NCBI RefSeq assembly: GCF_018128065.1 | Contig: NZ_CP072360.1 | Span: 1,616,501 to 1,680,500 of the forward strand | Source of the DNA: Prevotella melaninogenica | Lineage (GTDB): Bacteria; Bacteroidota; Bacteroidia; Bacteroidales; Bacteroidaceae | Direction: 5' to 3' | DNA length: 64,000 nt | Part shown: positions 8,145 to 16,283 of the stretch, one piece after another | How positions within the stretch are numbered: position 1 is the stretch's first letter | Layout: each line of letters opens with the position of its first letter | Notes under the pieces: model-generated | What the model saw: the letters and a program-made list of their open reading frames with translations, nothing else | What the model was told of the DNA's origin: nothing | The model's database searches: none | Translations under genes and position numbers: made by a program

Positions 8145-10529
8145 TTAATTTGTTTTCCAAAATATTGTTCTACCATATACAGCAGTGGATTGTAACCGCA
8201 TTTTTCCCGCATTAGGGTTAGGATTTGACTTCTTTGTTACTGAGTTATAAAAAGAATCCCGTGCAGCACGAATCATAGGTGCTTTGAATGATTTACCAAT
8301 ATTATTTTTCCACTGAGCATAATGTTTTGGAGAAATATTCCAACCCATAGTATTCATATGTATTTCAAAATGACCATTACTTTTACGCTGTTCATTTTCT
8401 GAGAATTGGGCTTGCTCGGCCCCATCCCACATTGTTGCACCATAACTATAATCTATACCATTTTTAAGTGCATTAATTTCAGCAGCAATAGCTGTCCGCA
8501 TAAGAGGTAAATCATTTCTTTCTTTAGCACTTTTACTTCTAAAATCTTTTGCAGGCTCAGAACTTATTCCATAAGCCTTTGAATTCCGCTGATGAACACT
8601 TGCAATTGCATACATCTCCTTTTTCAAATCTTCCGATGGTTCACTTTTTTTATCTCGGACTCTATAAGCACTACTCTCGCCATATACTGTTGAAGATTGG
8701 CTTATAAATTTGGAATGAGATATTGATAATTTCTGGGGATTTTCGAAAACATTTACCATACTTCCATTTTTGTCCTTACTCTGATGGACGCCACTGGCTG
8801 TATAAACAAAATTATCTTTCTTTTGATCAGAGCCTAACCATACACCTCCATTTGTGTAATAATCACCTTGTCCATCCGGGTCGAATAAACATATTGGATT
8901 CCCATGACAATATACAAAAGTAGATACATTTTCATATTCTTCACTTAGAGGATCACTTCCATACCATAATGAGATTTTTGGGTCCATATATCTGGCACCA
9001 TAGTAATACAGTCCAGTTTCTTCATCCAATTCCTTGCCATTGAACTTATACGGTAGGTCTTCACTGCTACTATGTTCATCAACCAACAGTTCGCCGTACG
9101 GCAGGTAGGCATCATACTGTGTGATGTTGGCTTTATCATCTGTGATGTAAGACGTTGAGCCGAGGTGGTCACTATGATAGAAGAAGGTCTCCTCTTTCGT
9201 TGTGTCATTAGGAATGTAACCATAACCAGCCTGTGGGTCATCAGGGTTGCTTGGGTCGTTCCAGCTTACAGGTGGACCAGGGTTGGTATTCGGTGTGGTG
9301 TTGGGGCGTGGAGTCTGAATCCAACCTTGTGGCACATCGTGGTTACCGAGTGTGTCAATGATAGAGTTATACCCTCGTTTTGTATTCTCCGGATCACCAT
9401 ACGCGCCCTTCATTGTAGGTACACCAGGTGCAATGCCCTGCTGTTTATAATAAGCCTCTTTCTGCTTCTGAATCTGATTCATGCGTTCAGCATAGTCCTG
9501 CTGACCAGCCGTTACGTATGAGCCGTTGCGTCCATAGACGTTGTTAAACAGACCTGTTCCTATCCTTGAAGCAACTCGTTTGTCACCAAGGAAGTAATGT
9601 TTCGTAAAGCGATTCTTGTTTACAGAGAGGATACTTGCAGGATAAAGCGTGAAGTTGTCCGTCTCGTGGAACGTGATACCCTGTGGTGCACCATTGATAT
9701 ACACACCCTCCATCGTACCGTAACTCTTCATGATGCGTTCACCAGCAGCATTGTAGGTATAACGGCTCGTCTTGCCATTATCAGAGAGTACCATCAGACG
9801 GTTGTCTTCATCCCAGTACATCTCGCGGGTAGTGTTCGTTGAGTCGTTTGTTACCAGTGTTGGATTACCGTTGGCATCGTATGTGTAATGGTCGTGACCA
9901 ATCTGTGTTGGAGCCGTCGGATGATTACTGTCCTCGTACTTATAAGCAAAGTCATAAGACTTAGCAGTTGTCGTTGAGTCCACCTTCTGAACTTTTGTCA
10001 GCGGCTCACTCATCCGTCCGAACGACATCACCATATCATACGATGCATGCTTTGCCTTACCGCTGGCATGAATAAGGCGGCTCAGCTCGTCATACTCATA
10101 CGTATGCGAACTCCTTCCTCCCAGCTTCGCCTTGTTGAGTTTCATCAGCGACGTTGGGTTGGCAGCATTCGTAATACCGAGGATATTATCCACAGCATCA
10201 TACTGGTACCTGTTCTCCATCACAGTCTGACCATCCGCTGTAAGGTTCATCACCTGCAGACGTTCACGCTGCTTGTCGTAGGTATAGGTAGTCTCCATGC
10301 CATTACCGAGTTTCGTATAGACCGTATGACCCTCCTTGTCGTAACCTATCCTGTCAACAATAACGCTCTGACGTCCCTGTTTATTGCTCGTAAGACTCTC
10401 AACCTGTCCGGCAGCATTGTAATGGTAGGTAACCACCTCGCCATCAGGGTAAGTCATTGTCCGCACCCGGTTCCAGCTATCATAGGTAGCACCATAGACA
10501 TAAGTCCTGATATCCGCCACGCTCGCCAT
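8145..10529 (-). CDS. Orphan RHS-core protein C, possible SleB-like hydrolase tip
   Basis: 794 residues beginning at the internal core methionine MASVADIRTYVYG; core to about residue 551, then a unique 243-residue tip after DPDGQGDYY. The tip contains EMYAIASVHQRN, followed later by AAEINALKNG and YSYGATMWDG. This order (AxAS/IASVxxNR-like then YxxGAxxWDG) recalls SleB-type cell-wall hydrolases and related lysozyme-like domains, but the match is by eye and weak. The paired immunity protein is exported, consistent with a periplasmic target. The frame is open upstream to a TAA near 10630, where it joins the leader shared with cassette G. Confidence 0.65.
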   Translation of the reverse strand: MASVADIRTYVYGATYDSWNRVRTMTYPDGEVVTYHYNAAGQVESLTSNKQGRQSVIVDRIGYDKEGHTVYTKLGNGMETTYTYDKQRERLQVMNLTADGQTVMENRYQYDAVDNILGITNAANPTSLMKLNKAKLGGRSSHTYEYDELSRLIHASGKAKHASYDMVMSFGRMSEPLTKVQKVDSTTTAKSYDFAYKYEDSNHPTAPTQIGHDHYTYDANGNPTLVTNDSTNTTREMYWDEDNRLMVLSDNGKTSRYTYNAAGERIMKSYGTMEGVYINGAPQGITFHETDNFTLYPASILSVNKNRFTKHYFLGDKRVASRIGTGLFNNVYGRNGSYVTAGQQDYAERMNQIQKQKEAYYKQQGIAPGVPTMKGAYGDPENTKRGYNSIIDTLGNHDVPQGWIQTPRPNTTPNTNPGPPVSWNDPSNPDDPQAGYGYIPNDTTKEETFFYHSDHLGSTSYITDDKANITQYDAYLPYGELLVDEHSSSEDLPYKFNGKELDEETGLYYYGARYMDPKISLWYGSDPLSEEYENVSTFVYCHGNPICLFDPDGQGDYYTNGGVWLGSDQKKDNFVYTASGVHQSKDKNGSMVNVFENPQKLSISHSKFISQSSTVYGESSAYRVRDKKSEPSEDLKKEMYAIASVHQRNSKAYGISSEPAKDFRSKSAKERNDLPLMRTAIAAEINALKNGIDYSYGATMWDGAEQAQFSENEQRKSNGHFEIHMNTMGWNISPKHYAQWKNNIGKSFKAPMIRAARDSFYNSVTKKSNPNPNAGKMRLQSTAVYGRTIFWKTN

Positions 10530-10643
10530 GACCGTTCGGACAGTCTTAACGACTTCGCCCTGCCTGCTGTAGATGCGTAGTTGAGGATGTTCCGTGTACT
10601 CGTATTGTTCATTGTTATACCGAAGAATTTCAATTTACTTAGT

Positions 10644-10736
10644 CTGCACGATTACTGCATACGTCTTGCAGTTCTTCTGCAGAGGCTTTGCAGTATTACT
10701 GCACGTATGCAGCAGTGTTTCTGCAGTACTATTGCG
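10644..10736. repeat. 11-bp tandem array, 9 units (leader of cassette C)
   Basis: Pentamer (C/T)TGCA followed by six variable bases, repeated at exactly 11-nt intervals: units start at 10644, 10655, 10666, 10677, 10688, 10699, 10710 (CAGCA variant), 10721 and 10732 (TTGCG). The flanking bases from about 10570 to 10788 are near-identical to 21300-21560, which holds a 13-unit version. Read through three units the array encodes LQxxCxxxAxx on the minus strand. Confidence 0.85.
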
Positions 10737-10880
10737 AAATGATTTAGTGCGTTGTGTCGATTCATTCGTTCAGTGTTGTCCGCCTTAAACATATGGATGT
10801 TCTTGTCCGATCTTATCTTTTTACGATGCCATTTACCTTGGCAAGTTTATTAGTTTCTAATTAAGGTTATCTCATGGCTA
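10737..10880. other. Spacer between leader repeat and immunity gene D
   Basis: The first ~50 bases continue the leader shared with 21511-21560; the remainder has no reading frame or structure that I can support. Confidence 0.4.
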
Positions 10881-11327
10881 TTAGTTCATACTTGTAGAGA
10901 TATACTTATAATTTAAAAGTTCTTTCTTATTGATAATAGTAATCTCATTGAACGCAACCTCACCATTTCTTAAAGTTGGTCTCAAATAATGAACCACGAA
11001 TTTTGTGTCCTCACATTTTATAATCATATCTTCCTTATTATAATAATAACCAATGATTGATTTAACATAAAATAGAGGATGATATGTATCATTTGGGATA
11101 GCCGATCCATTGCCTAAATATTCTGATTTATTATAAACAAAAGAAAAATCCATTATGCTCACATATTTTCCATTTACTTTCTTTTTATAAGTCAAACATT
11201 CTGTTCTCAAATCAAATGGCAATATGTGATAATTAATAAAACTTTTGCCGATATAATAATTTCTATAATCGACCCATATGAAAATAAGAAATAAGACTAT
11301 GCCTATTATGCAAATACTCTTCCTCAT
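10881..11327 (-). CDS. Putative membrane-anchored immunity protein for cassette D
   Basis: 148 residues with an N-terminal transmembrane or uncleaved signal segment (IGIVLFLIFIWV) and a soluble remainder that would lie in the periplasm. Its ATG overlaps the toxin D stop by 4 nt (ATGA), implying translational coupling. No recognisable family. Role as immunity protein follows from the coupled position behind the toxin tip. Confidence 0.65.
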   Translation of the reverse strand: MRKSICIIGIVLFLIFIWVDYRNYYIGKSFINYHILPFDLRTECLTYKKKVNGKYVSIMDFSFVYNKSEYLGNGSAIPNDTYHPLFYVKSIIGYYYNKEDMIIKCEDTKFVVHYLRPTLRNGEVAFNEITIINKKELLNYKYISTSMN

Positions 11328-13378
11328 TTTTTTGTTGTTAATACAGGTTTGAAATAGTATGTTACTGTCCTTGCTTTGTAATCATATGGTGTCCCACCTA
11401 ATTCAAATCCTAAATCAAGAGGATCTCTAAAGCCATCAACATAATTAGGTTTTCTAAACAATGTAAAATCAACATGACTCGTTTGTTTGCCGGGATGAAC
11501 TGCATATGATACGCCAGTTTTTCCTATATGAAACACTAAGGCTGTCATATCTACATCAAAGCTATTCTTATCTCTTACTTTTGTTGTTACGGCTTTAAGA
11601 TTGTCTTGAAAAGTTTTTGTATTTATCAAAAGATTTGTTGCAATATCTCCGACATCGGCAGGCTCTCCATTTCCAAAATAATAATGACTAATTGCTAATT
11701 GATCCTGTTGAGCCCCTTTAGCACTTTCTGGAGCAACAATATTTAAATTTGGCGTTTGCTCTAACACTGTACCACTTAAATCTGCTTTTACGGTATATAA
11801 TGAACCTTTATCTAATGAAAGTTTACTTAAATTTCTAACAGCAATATTACCACCTTTAGTTGTTCTAATATTATTTCTATTTAATATCTGCAGAACATCC
11901 TTCTGGCTTGTTCCAAGGAATTGTGCTAAAGTTTTGGTGTTATCTTTTCTATCAGCATGCAAATTACCATTTTTTTCCCAATGCCAACATCCATTAGGAT
12001 CAACAAATCTTATAGGATTTCCAATGCAATAAACATATCCACTCACACTTATATATTTTTCCGTTAACGGGTCTACCCCTAACCACATGGAGATTTTGGG
12101 ATCCATGTATCTGGCACCATAGTAATACAGTCCAGTTTCTTCATCCAATTCCTTGCCATTGAACTTGTAGGGCATGTCCTCGCTGCTACTATGCTCATCA
12201 ACCAACAGTTCACCGTATGGCAGATAAGCATCATACTGAGTGATGTTGGCATGATCGTCTGTGATGTAAGACGTTGAGCCAAGGTGGTCATTATGGTAGA
12301 AGAAGGTTTCCTCCTTCGTGGTGTCGTTTGGTATATAGCCATAACCAGCCTGTGGGTCATCAGTATTGCTCGGGTCGTTCCAGCTTACAGGTGGACCAGG
12401 GTTGGTATTCGGTGTGGTGTTAGGGCGTGGAGTCTGAATCCAGCCTTGTGGCACATCGTGGTTACCGAGTGTGTCAATGATAGAGTTATACCCTCGTTTT
12501 GTATTCTCTGGGTCACCATACGCACCCTTCATTGTAGGTACACCAGGTGCAATGCCCTGCTGCTTATAATAAGCCTCTTTCTGCTTCTGAATCTGATTCA
12601 TACGTTCAACATAATCCTGCTGACCAGCCGTTACGTATGAGCCGTTACGCCCGTAAACGTTATTGAAGAGACCCGTCCCTATCCTTGAAGCAACTCGTTT
12701 GTCACCAATGAAGTAATGCTTTGTAAAACGATTCTTATTGACTGAGAGGATACTTGCTGGGTAGAGCGTGAAGTTATCCGTTTCGTGGAACGTGATTCCC
12801 TGCGGTGCACCATTGATATACACACCCTCCATCGTTCCGTAACTTTTCATGATGCGTTCGCCAGCAGCATTGTAAGTGTAACGACTCGTCTTGCCATTAT
12901 CAGAGAGTACCATCAAGCGGTTGTCCTCATCCCAATACATCTCGCGGGTAGTGTTCGTTGAGTCGTTCGTTACCAGCGTTGGATTACCGTTGGCATCGTA
13001 TGTGTAATGGTCGTGACCAATCTGCGTTGGAGCCGTAGGATGGTTACTATCCTCATACTTATAAGCAAAGTTATAAGACTTCGCAGTTGTCGTTGAGTCC
13101 ACTTTCTGTACCTTAGTGAGCGGCTCACTCATCCATCCGAACGACATCACCATATCATACGATGCACGCTTTGCCTTACCGTTTGCATGAATAAGGCGGT
13201 TCAGCTCGTCATACTCATACGTATGCGAACTCCTTCCTCCCAGCTTCGCCTTGTTGAGTTTCGTAAGCGACGTTGGGTTGGCGGCATTCGTAATACCGAG
13301 GATATTATCCACAGCATCATAACGATACCTGTTCTCCATCACAGTCTGACCCTCGATTGTCAGCTTGGCGTTCTGCAA
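11324..13378 (-). CDS. Orphan RHS-core protein D, LysM-like segment and unknown tip
   Basis: 684 residues from a TTG codon; the core frame is open back to 13543 (TAG at 13544-13546) without an ATG, so the true start is unknown. Core to about residue 461, then a 223-residue tip after DPNGCWHW. The start of the tip (KTLAQFLGTSQKDVLQILNR) resembles a LysM-like module as seen between RHS core and toxin; the last ~150 residues are unrecognised, with several His (ISHYYFG, ALVFHIG, YAVHPGKQTSHVDF). The core upstream of about 13370 is a diverged allele (YQKLGNG, LTIEGQ) compared with the other copies. Confidence 0.7.
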   Translation of the reverse strand: MQNAKLTIEGQTVMENRYRYDAVDNILGITNAANPTSLTKLNKAKLGGRSSHTYEYDELNRLIHANGKAKRASYDMVMSFGWMSEPLTKVQKVDSTTTAKSYNFAYKYEDSNHPTAPTQIGHDHYTYDANGNPTLVTNDSTNTTREMYWDEDNRLMVLSDNGKTSRYTYNAAGERIMKSYGTMEGVYINGAPQGITFHETDNFTLYPASILSVNKNRFTKHYFIGDKRVASRIGTGLFNNVYGRNGSYVTAGQQDYVERMNQIQKQKEAYYKQQGIAPGVPTMKGAYGDPENTKRGYNSIIDTLGNHDVPQGWIQTPRPNTTPNTNPGPPVSWNDPSNTDDPQAGYGYIPNDTTKEETFFYHNDHLGSTSYITDDHANITQYDAYLPYGELLVDEHSSSEDMPYKFNGKELDEETGLYYYGARYMDPKISMWLGVDPLTEKYISVSGYVYCIGNPIRFVDPNGCWHWEKNGNLHADRKDNTKTLAQFLGTSQKDVLQILNRNNIRTTKGGNIAVRNLSKLSLDKGSLYTVKADLSGTVLEQTPNLNIVAPESAKGAQQDQLAISHYYFGNGEPADVGDIATNLLINTKTFQDNLKAVTTKVRDKNSFDVDMTALVFHIGKTGVSYAVHPGKQTSHVDFTLFRKPNYVDGFRDPLDLGFELGGTPYDYKARTVTYYFKPVLTTKK

Positions 13379-13546
13379 CCGCTCACGCTGCTTGTCAAAG
13401 GCATAGGTGGTCTCGGTACCGTTGCCCAGCTTTTGGTAAACGGTGTGACCGCCCTTGTCGTAGCCTATCCTTTCTACTATAACGCTCTGCTTACCCAGTT
13501 TATTGCCTGTAAGGCGAACTATTTGCCCTGCCGCATGTAGGTACTA

Positions 13547-13596
13547 CTTAATCGTTACTTTACGACACATGCTTATTTACCTCTTTGTACAAATCA
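13547..13596. other. Short spacer between cassettes D and E
   Basis: Fifty bases between the upstream limit of the D core frame and the E immunity gene stop. Nothing recognised. Confidence 0.3.
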
Positions 13597-14016
13597 CTAC
13601 TTTGGATTTCGAGTTCTTCTTAATTTTCCCTTTGAATCTGCCCAGAAATATTCCTTGATATACACCTGACCTCCCATTCCTGAATGGATTACAACATATC
13701 TTGTATTGGGACGGAATTTAATTCTCCGAAGATTTTTAGTAATACCATAACTGTTCATTTCCTCCACAGATAATGCAGACGATACGTTTCTAAAGTTTAT
13801 TGTGTCACAACTCCTAGTGTCAAATTCATTTTTCTTTGTAATGAAGAACAGATGACTTTCGCTAGGATCTAGACAGTCAGACTCTATTTCCATATGTAAA
13901 AAGTTATGTACTATCAAAAGTTGCCGGCTCTCATCAAGTGAGAAACTATGATTCTCGTTACAAGCTATTAAGAAAGGCAACACCATAAAAATACAAACAG
14001 AATATATTTTCTTCAT
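13597..14016 (-). CDS. Lipoprotein immunity protein for cassette E (GMGG family)
   Basis: 139 residues with lipoprotein signal MKKIYSVCIFMVLPFLIAC. The C-terminal part has RRIKFRPNTRYVVIHSGMGG followed by a KGKLRRTRN end. The same pattern, I-K-(L/F)-R-P-N ... G-M-G-G ... G-(K/R)-(L/V), occurs in the immunity protein of cassette I (22619-23077) and, in a shifted frame, in that of cassette F. These three sit behind the three related HExxH tips, so they form one immunity family, probably acting in the periplasm or at the outer membrane. Starts in a 4-nt ATGA overlap with the toxin stop. Confidence 0.75.
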   Translation of the reverse strand: MKKIYSVCIFMVLPFLIACNENHSFSLDESRQLLIVHNFLHMEIESDCLDPSESHLFFITKKNEFDTRSCDTINFRNVSSALSVEEMNSYGITKNLRRIKFRPNTRYVVIHSGMGGQVYIKEYFWADSKGKLRRTRNPK

Positions 14017-14234
14017 TTCTCTTGTTCTTTATATGCGTTCCACCACTTGTCGATTTGTTTAATCTTCTCTTCTTCTGAACCTTTGCCGATAAATAATCTG
14101 TTCAGATTTGCATGAAATTTAGATTTTACAAAATCCCTAAAAGACTCAAATACTTCAGAGCCTTTTTCTGCCTCTCGTTCACGAGGGGCTTTATCGTGGC
14201 TTAGGGTCGAGACATATCCCCAAAGGGTCTTCAA
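14013..14234 (-). pseudogene. C-terminal part of toxin E, HExxH metallopeptidase-like (frameshifted)
   Basis: This frame is open from about 14340 down to the stop at 14013. Upstream of 14234 it reads YYDWWFKEFSHEVGHIKQIK, which contains the zinc-binding HExxH motif, then HDKAPREREAEKG and a helical end KQIDKWWNAYKEQEK. It is the missing end of the tip begun in 14273-15259: an added A in the run at about 14343 (reading ...YFNEE-NISKEQYYDWW...) restores one frame. The motif order matches the intact tip of cassette I and the split tip of F. The predicted TTG at 14234 is not a genuine start. Confidence 0.75.
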
Positions 14235-14272
14235 CAGGTATAGGCCTTCACTCCCATCCCTTTTTATCTGTT

Positions 14273-15259
14273 TTATGTGACCAACTTCATGTGAAAACTC
14301 TTTAAACCACCAGTCGTAATATTGCTCTTTACTAATATTTCTTCATTGAAATATTCAGGTGACACAAGCATGCGAGTGTTTTCAGGGCTATCACCCAGTG
14401 TTATACTATTACTTTCTCTTTGAAGGTTAAATTCTTCTAACCTAACATTCTTTATATAATTTTCAGGGACTCCAGAAACCAAAGAAAGTAGATGAGTTGC
14501 CGATTTTGTAAATTTATAGTACACATATTGTGTAGGGACGTTCATTGTTGCACCTGTGATGCTTGGAGCTGTTGTTACAATGCTCCTTTCATAGTGAATT
14601 GTGACAATGCCTTTTGGGTAAAGTCCTTTTTCATCTATATAATTCATTGGAGAAGATTTACAATAAGAATAAGGGCTGATTGAAACGTATTTCTCCGCCA
14701 ACGGATCCACCCCATACCAAATACTTGCCACAGGATTCATATACCTTGCACCATAATAGTACAGGCCAGTCTCATCATCGAACTGTTTACCATTGAACTT
14801 ATAAGGTAAGTCTTCACTCGATGAGTGCTCGTCTACAAGGAGTTCACCGTACGGCAGGTAGGCATCATACTGCGTGATGTTGGCTTTGTCGTCTGTGATA
14901 TAAGATGTTGAACCCAAGTGGTCACTATGATAGAAGAAGGTCTCTTCCTTTGTGGTGTCGTTTGGAATATATCCATAACCAGCCTGTGGGTCATCAGGAT
15001 TACTCGGGTCATTCCAGCTTACAGGTGGACCGGGGTTGGTATTCGGTGTGGTGTTGGGGCGTGGAGTCTGAATCCAACCCTGTGGAACATCATGGTTGCC
15101 GAGTGTGTCAATGATAGAGTTATATCCTCGTTTTGTATTCTCCGGATCACCGTAAGCTCCCTTCATTGTTGGTACGCCAGGGGCAACACCCAGCTGTTTA
15201 CCATAACCCTCATGCAGAATCTCGTTCTCGTAAGAAACATTTATAATAGATAATCTCAA
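14273..15259 (-). CDS. Orphan RHS-core protein E, short core, tip broken by frameshift
   Basis: 328 residues from a TTG codon. Only about 200 residues of RHS core remain (it joins the core at GVAPGVPTMKGAYG), followed after residue ~209 by a tip with THLLSLVSGVPENYIKN and SITLGDSPEN, both shared with toxin F, then a premature end (GGLKSFHMKLVT). The HExxH part continues in another frame at 14013-14340. As it stands the product lacks the catalytic motif, so the cassette seems inactive unless the frameshift is a sequencing artefact. Confidence 0.65.
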   Translation of the reverse strand: MRLSIINVSYENEILHEGYGKQLGVAPGVPTMKGAYGDPENTKRGYNSIIDTLGNHDVPQGWIQTPRPNTTPNTNPGPPVSWNDPSNPDDPQAGYGYIPNDTTKEETFFYHSDHLGSTSYITDDKANITQYDAYLPYGELLVDEHSSSEDLPYKFNGKQFDDETGLYYYGARYMNPVASIWYGVDPLAEKYVSISPYSYCKSSPMNYIDEKGLYPKGIVTIHYERSIVTTAPSITGATMNVPTQYVYYKFTKSATHLLSLVSGVPENYIKNVRLEEFNLQRESNSITLGDSPENTRMLVSPEYFNEEILVKSNITTGGLKSFHMKLVT

Positions 15260-15375
15260 ATTTTATTTGTATGGCGTTTACGCATGTTTGATGCTTTGCC
15301 TCTTGATCATTCTTCCTTTGTAATCTACATAAATATGAATTGTATCAGGCGGAATCCTACTAGAAGTGATACTTA

Positions 15376-15717
15376 TTATGTCATAATTTTATTTGGTTTC
15401 AAAATAATCTTATGTGTACGAACTGTATCACCTTCTAACAGACATCCACTTAACACGAAATAGTCATCTGAAATATCTTTAATGTTTATATAATAAGCAC
15501 CTTGTTTTGTTTCTTTTCTTTCTATTGAATAACACTCATCACCATCCTGACTATAAATTAGAATGTATTCTATTTGATCATGAGTAACTGAGTAAACATA
15601 CTGCCTCTGCTCATTAAGGTCTATTTTATTAACTTGATCTTTACAAGCATATATAATACAAAGCGCAAGAAGACTTATTATTTTAATAAATCTACATTTC
15701 CTTATTTTATGTTCCAT
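15376..15717 (-). CDS. Lipoprotein immunity protein for cassette F, 3' end frameshifted
   Basis: 113 residues with a lipoprotein-type signal (LLALCIIYAC). It ends KIILKPNKIMT, aligning with the I-K-L-R-P-N box of the E and I immunity proteins but stopping before the GMGG region. Adding one A in the AAAA run near 15385 gives the continuation KNYDIISITSSRIPPD and then YVDYKGRMIKRQ, ending around 15285, which aligns with the ends of its relatives. So the gene probably extended about 90 nt further and has lost one base. Confidence 0.65.
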   Translation of the reverse strand: MEHKIRKCRFIKIISLLALCIIYACKDQVNKIDLNEQRQYVYSVTHDQIEYILIYSQDGDECYSIERKETKQGAYYINIKDISDDYFVLSGCLLEGDTVRTHKIILKPNKIMT

Positions 15718-15746
15718 ATAAATATTTTTTAATCAATAAATATTTA

Positions 15747-16283
15747 TTATCTTCTTCCATTTTTGAATAGTTGTAAGATATTTTTGGGATTGAATTGATT
15801 CCACCACACATCTATCATTTTAATCTTTTGTGAATCTGTCATTTCGGTATTATTTATCAATGCAGATAAACCTCCTTTGTATTTAAGAGTTTTTGTAACA
15901 AAGTCATTAAATCTCACGAATACATGTGATTTACTTATAGCCTCCCTTTCTTCAGGCACTTTGTCATGACCTGCATTAAAACTTCCTTCATTAATAAAAT
16001 TTTTCAGATACATTTTGGCGAATTTACCTGTATATTTAAAATAGGATCCTGCCTTCTCTATATGTTTCAAGTGTTTCACCTCATGACTTAATAAATATAA
16101 CCATTCATAAGTATTATTAGAAAAATCGTTTTTCTCTAAGCTTTTATCTTCTTCAAAATAATTTCTAGTCATTATTGTGGATGCATACTTAGGATTGTCA
16201 CCCAAAGTAATCGCACCTCCTGCCTCATCTGCTTTTGAAGAAAGAGGATACCATGGAACTTCTTTTCCTAATCCTTTTTCCAT
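15747..16283 (-). pseudogene. C-terminal part of toxin F, HExxH metallopeptidase-like (frameshifted)
   Basis: 178-residue frame with AITLGDNPKYA, then LYLLSHEVKHLKHIEKAG (HExxH around residues 66-70) and later HDKVPEEREAISKSH, where the Glu of EREA is a candidate third zinc ligand. It overlaps the stop of 16283-18640 by one base (TAATG), which could look like coupling, but the similarity to E and I shows that it is the continuation of the same tip. One extra A in the AAAA run near 16300 gives the joined reading EEYVKNLHVMEKGLG. Confidence 0.75.

Noticed and set aside
10644..10736. CRISPR-like reading of the 11-bp array
   Set aside because: Period of 11 nt with 5 fixed bases is far too short for CRISPR repeats and spacers.
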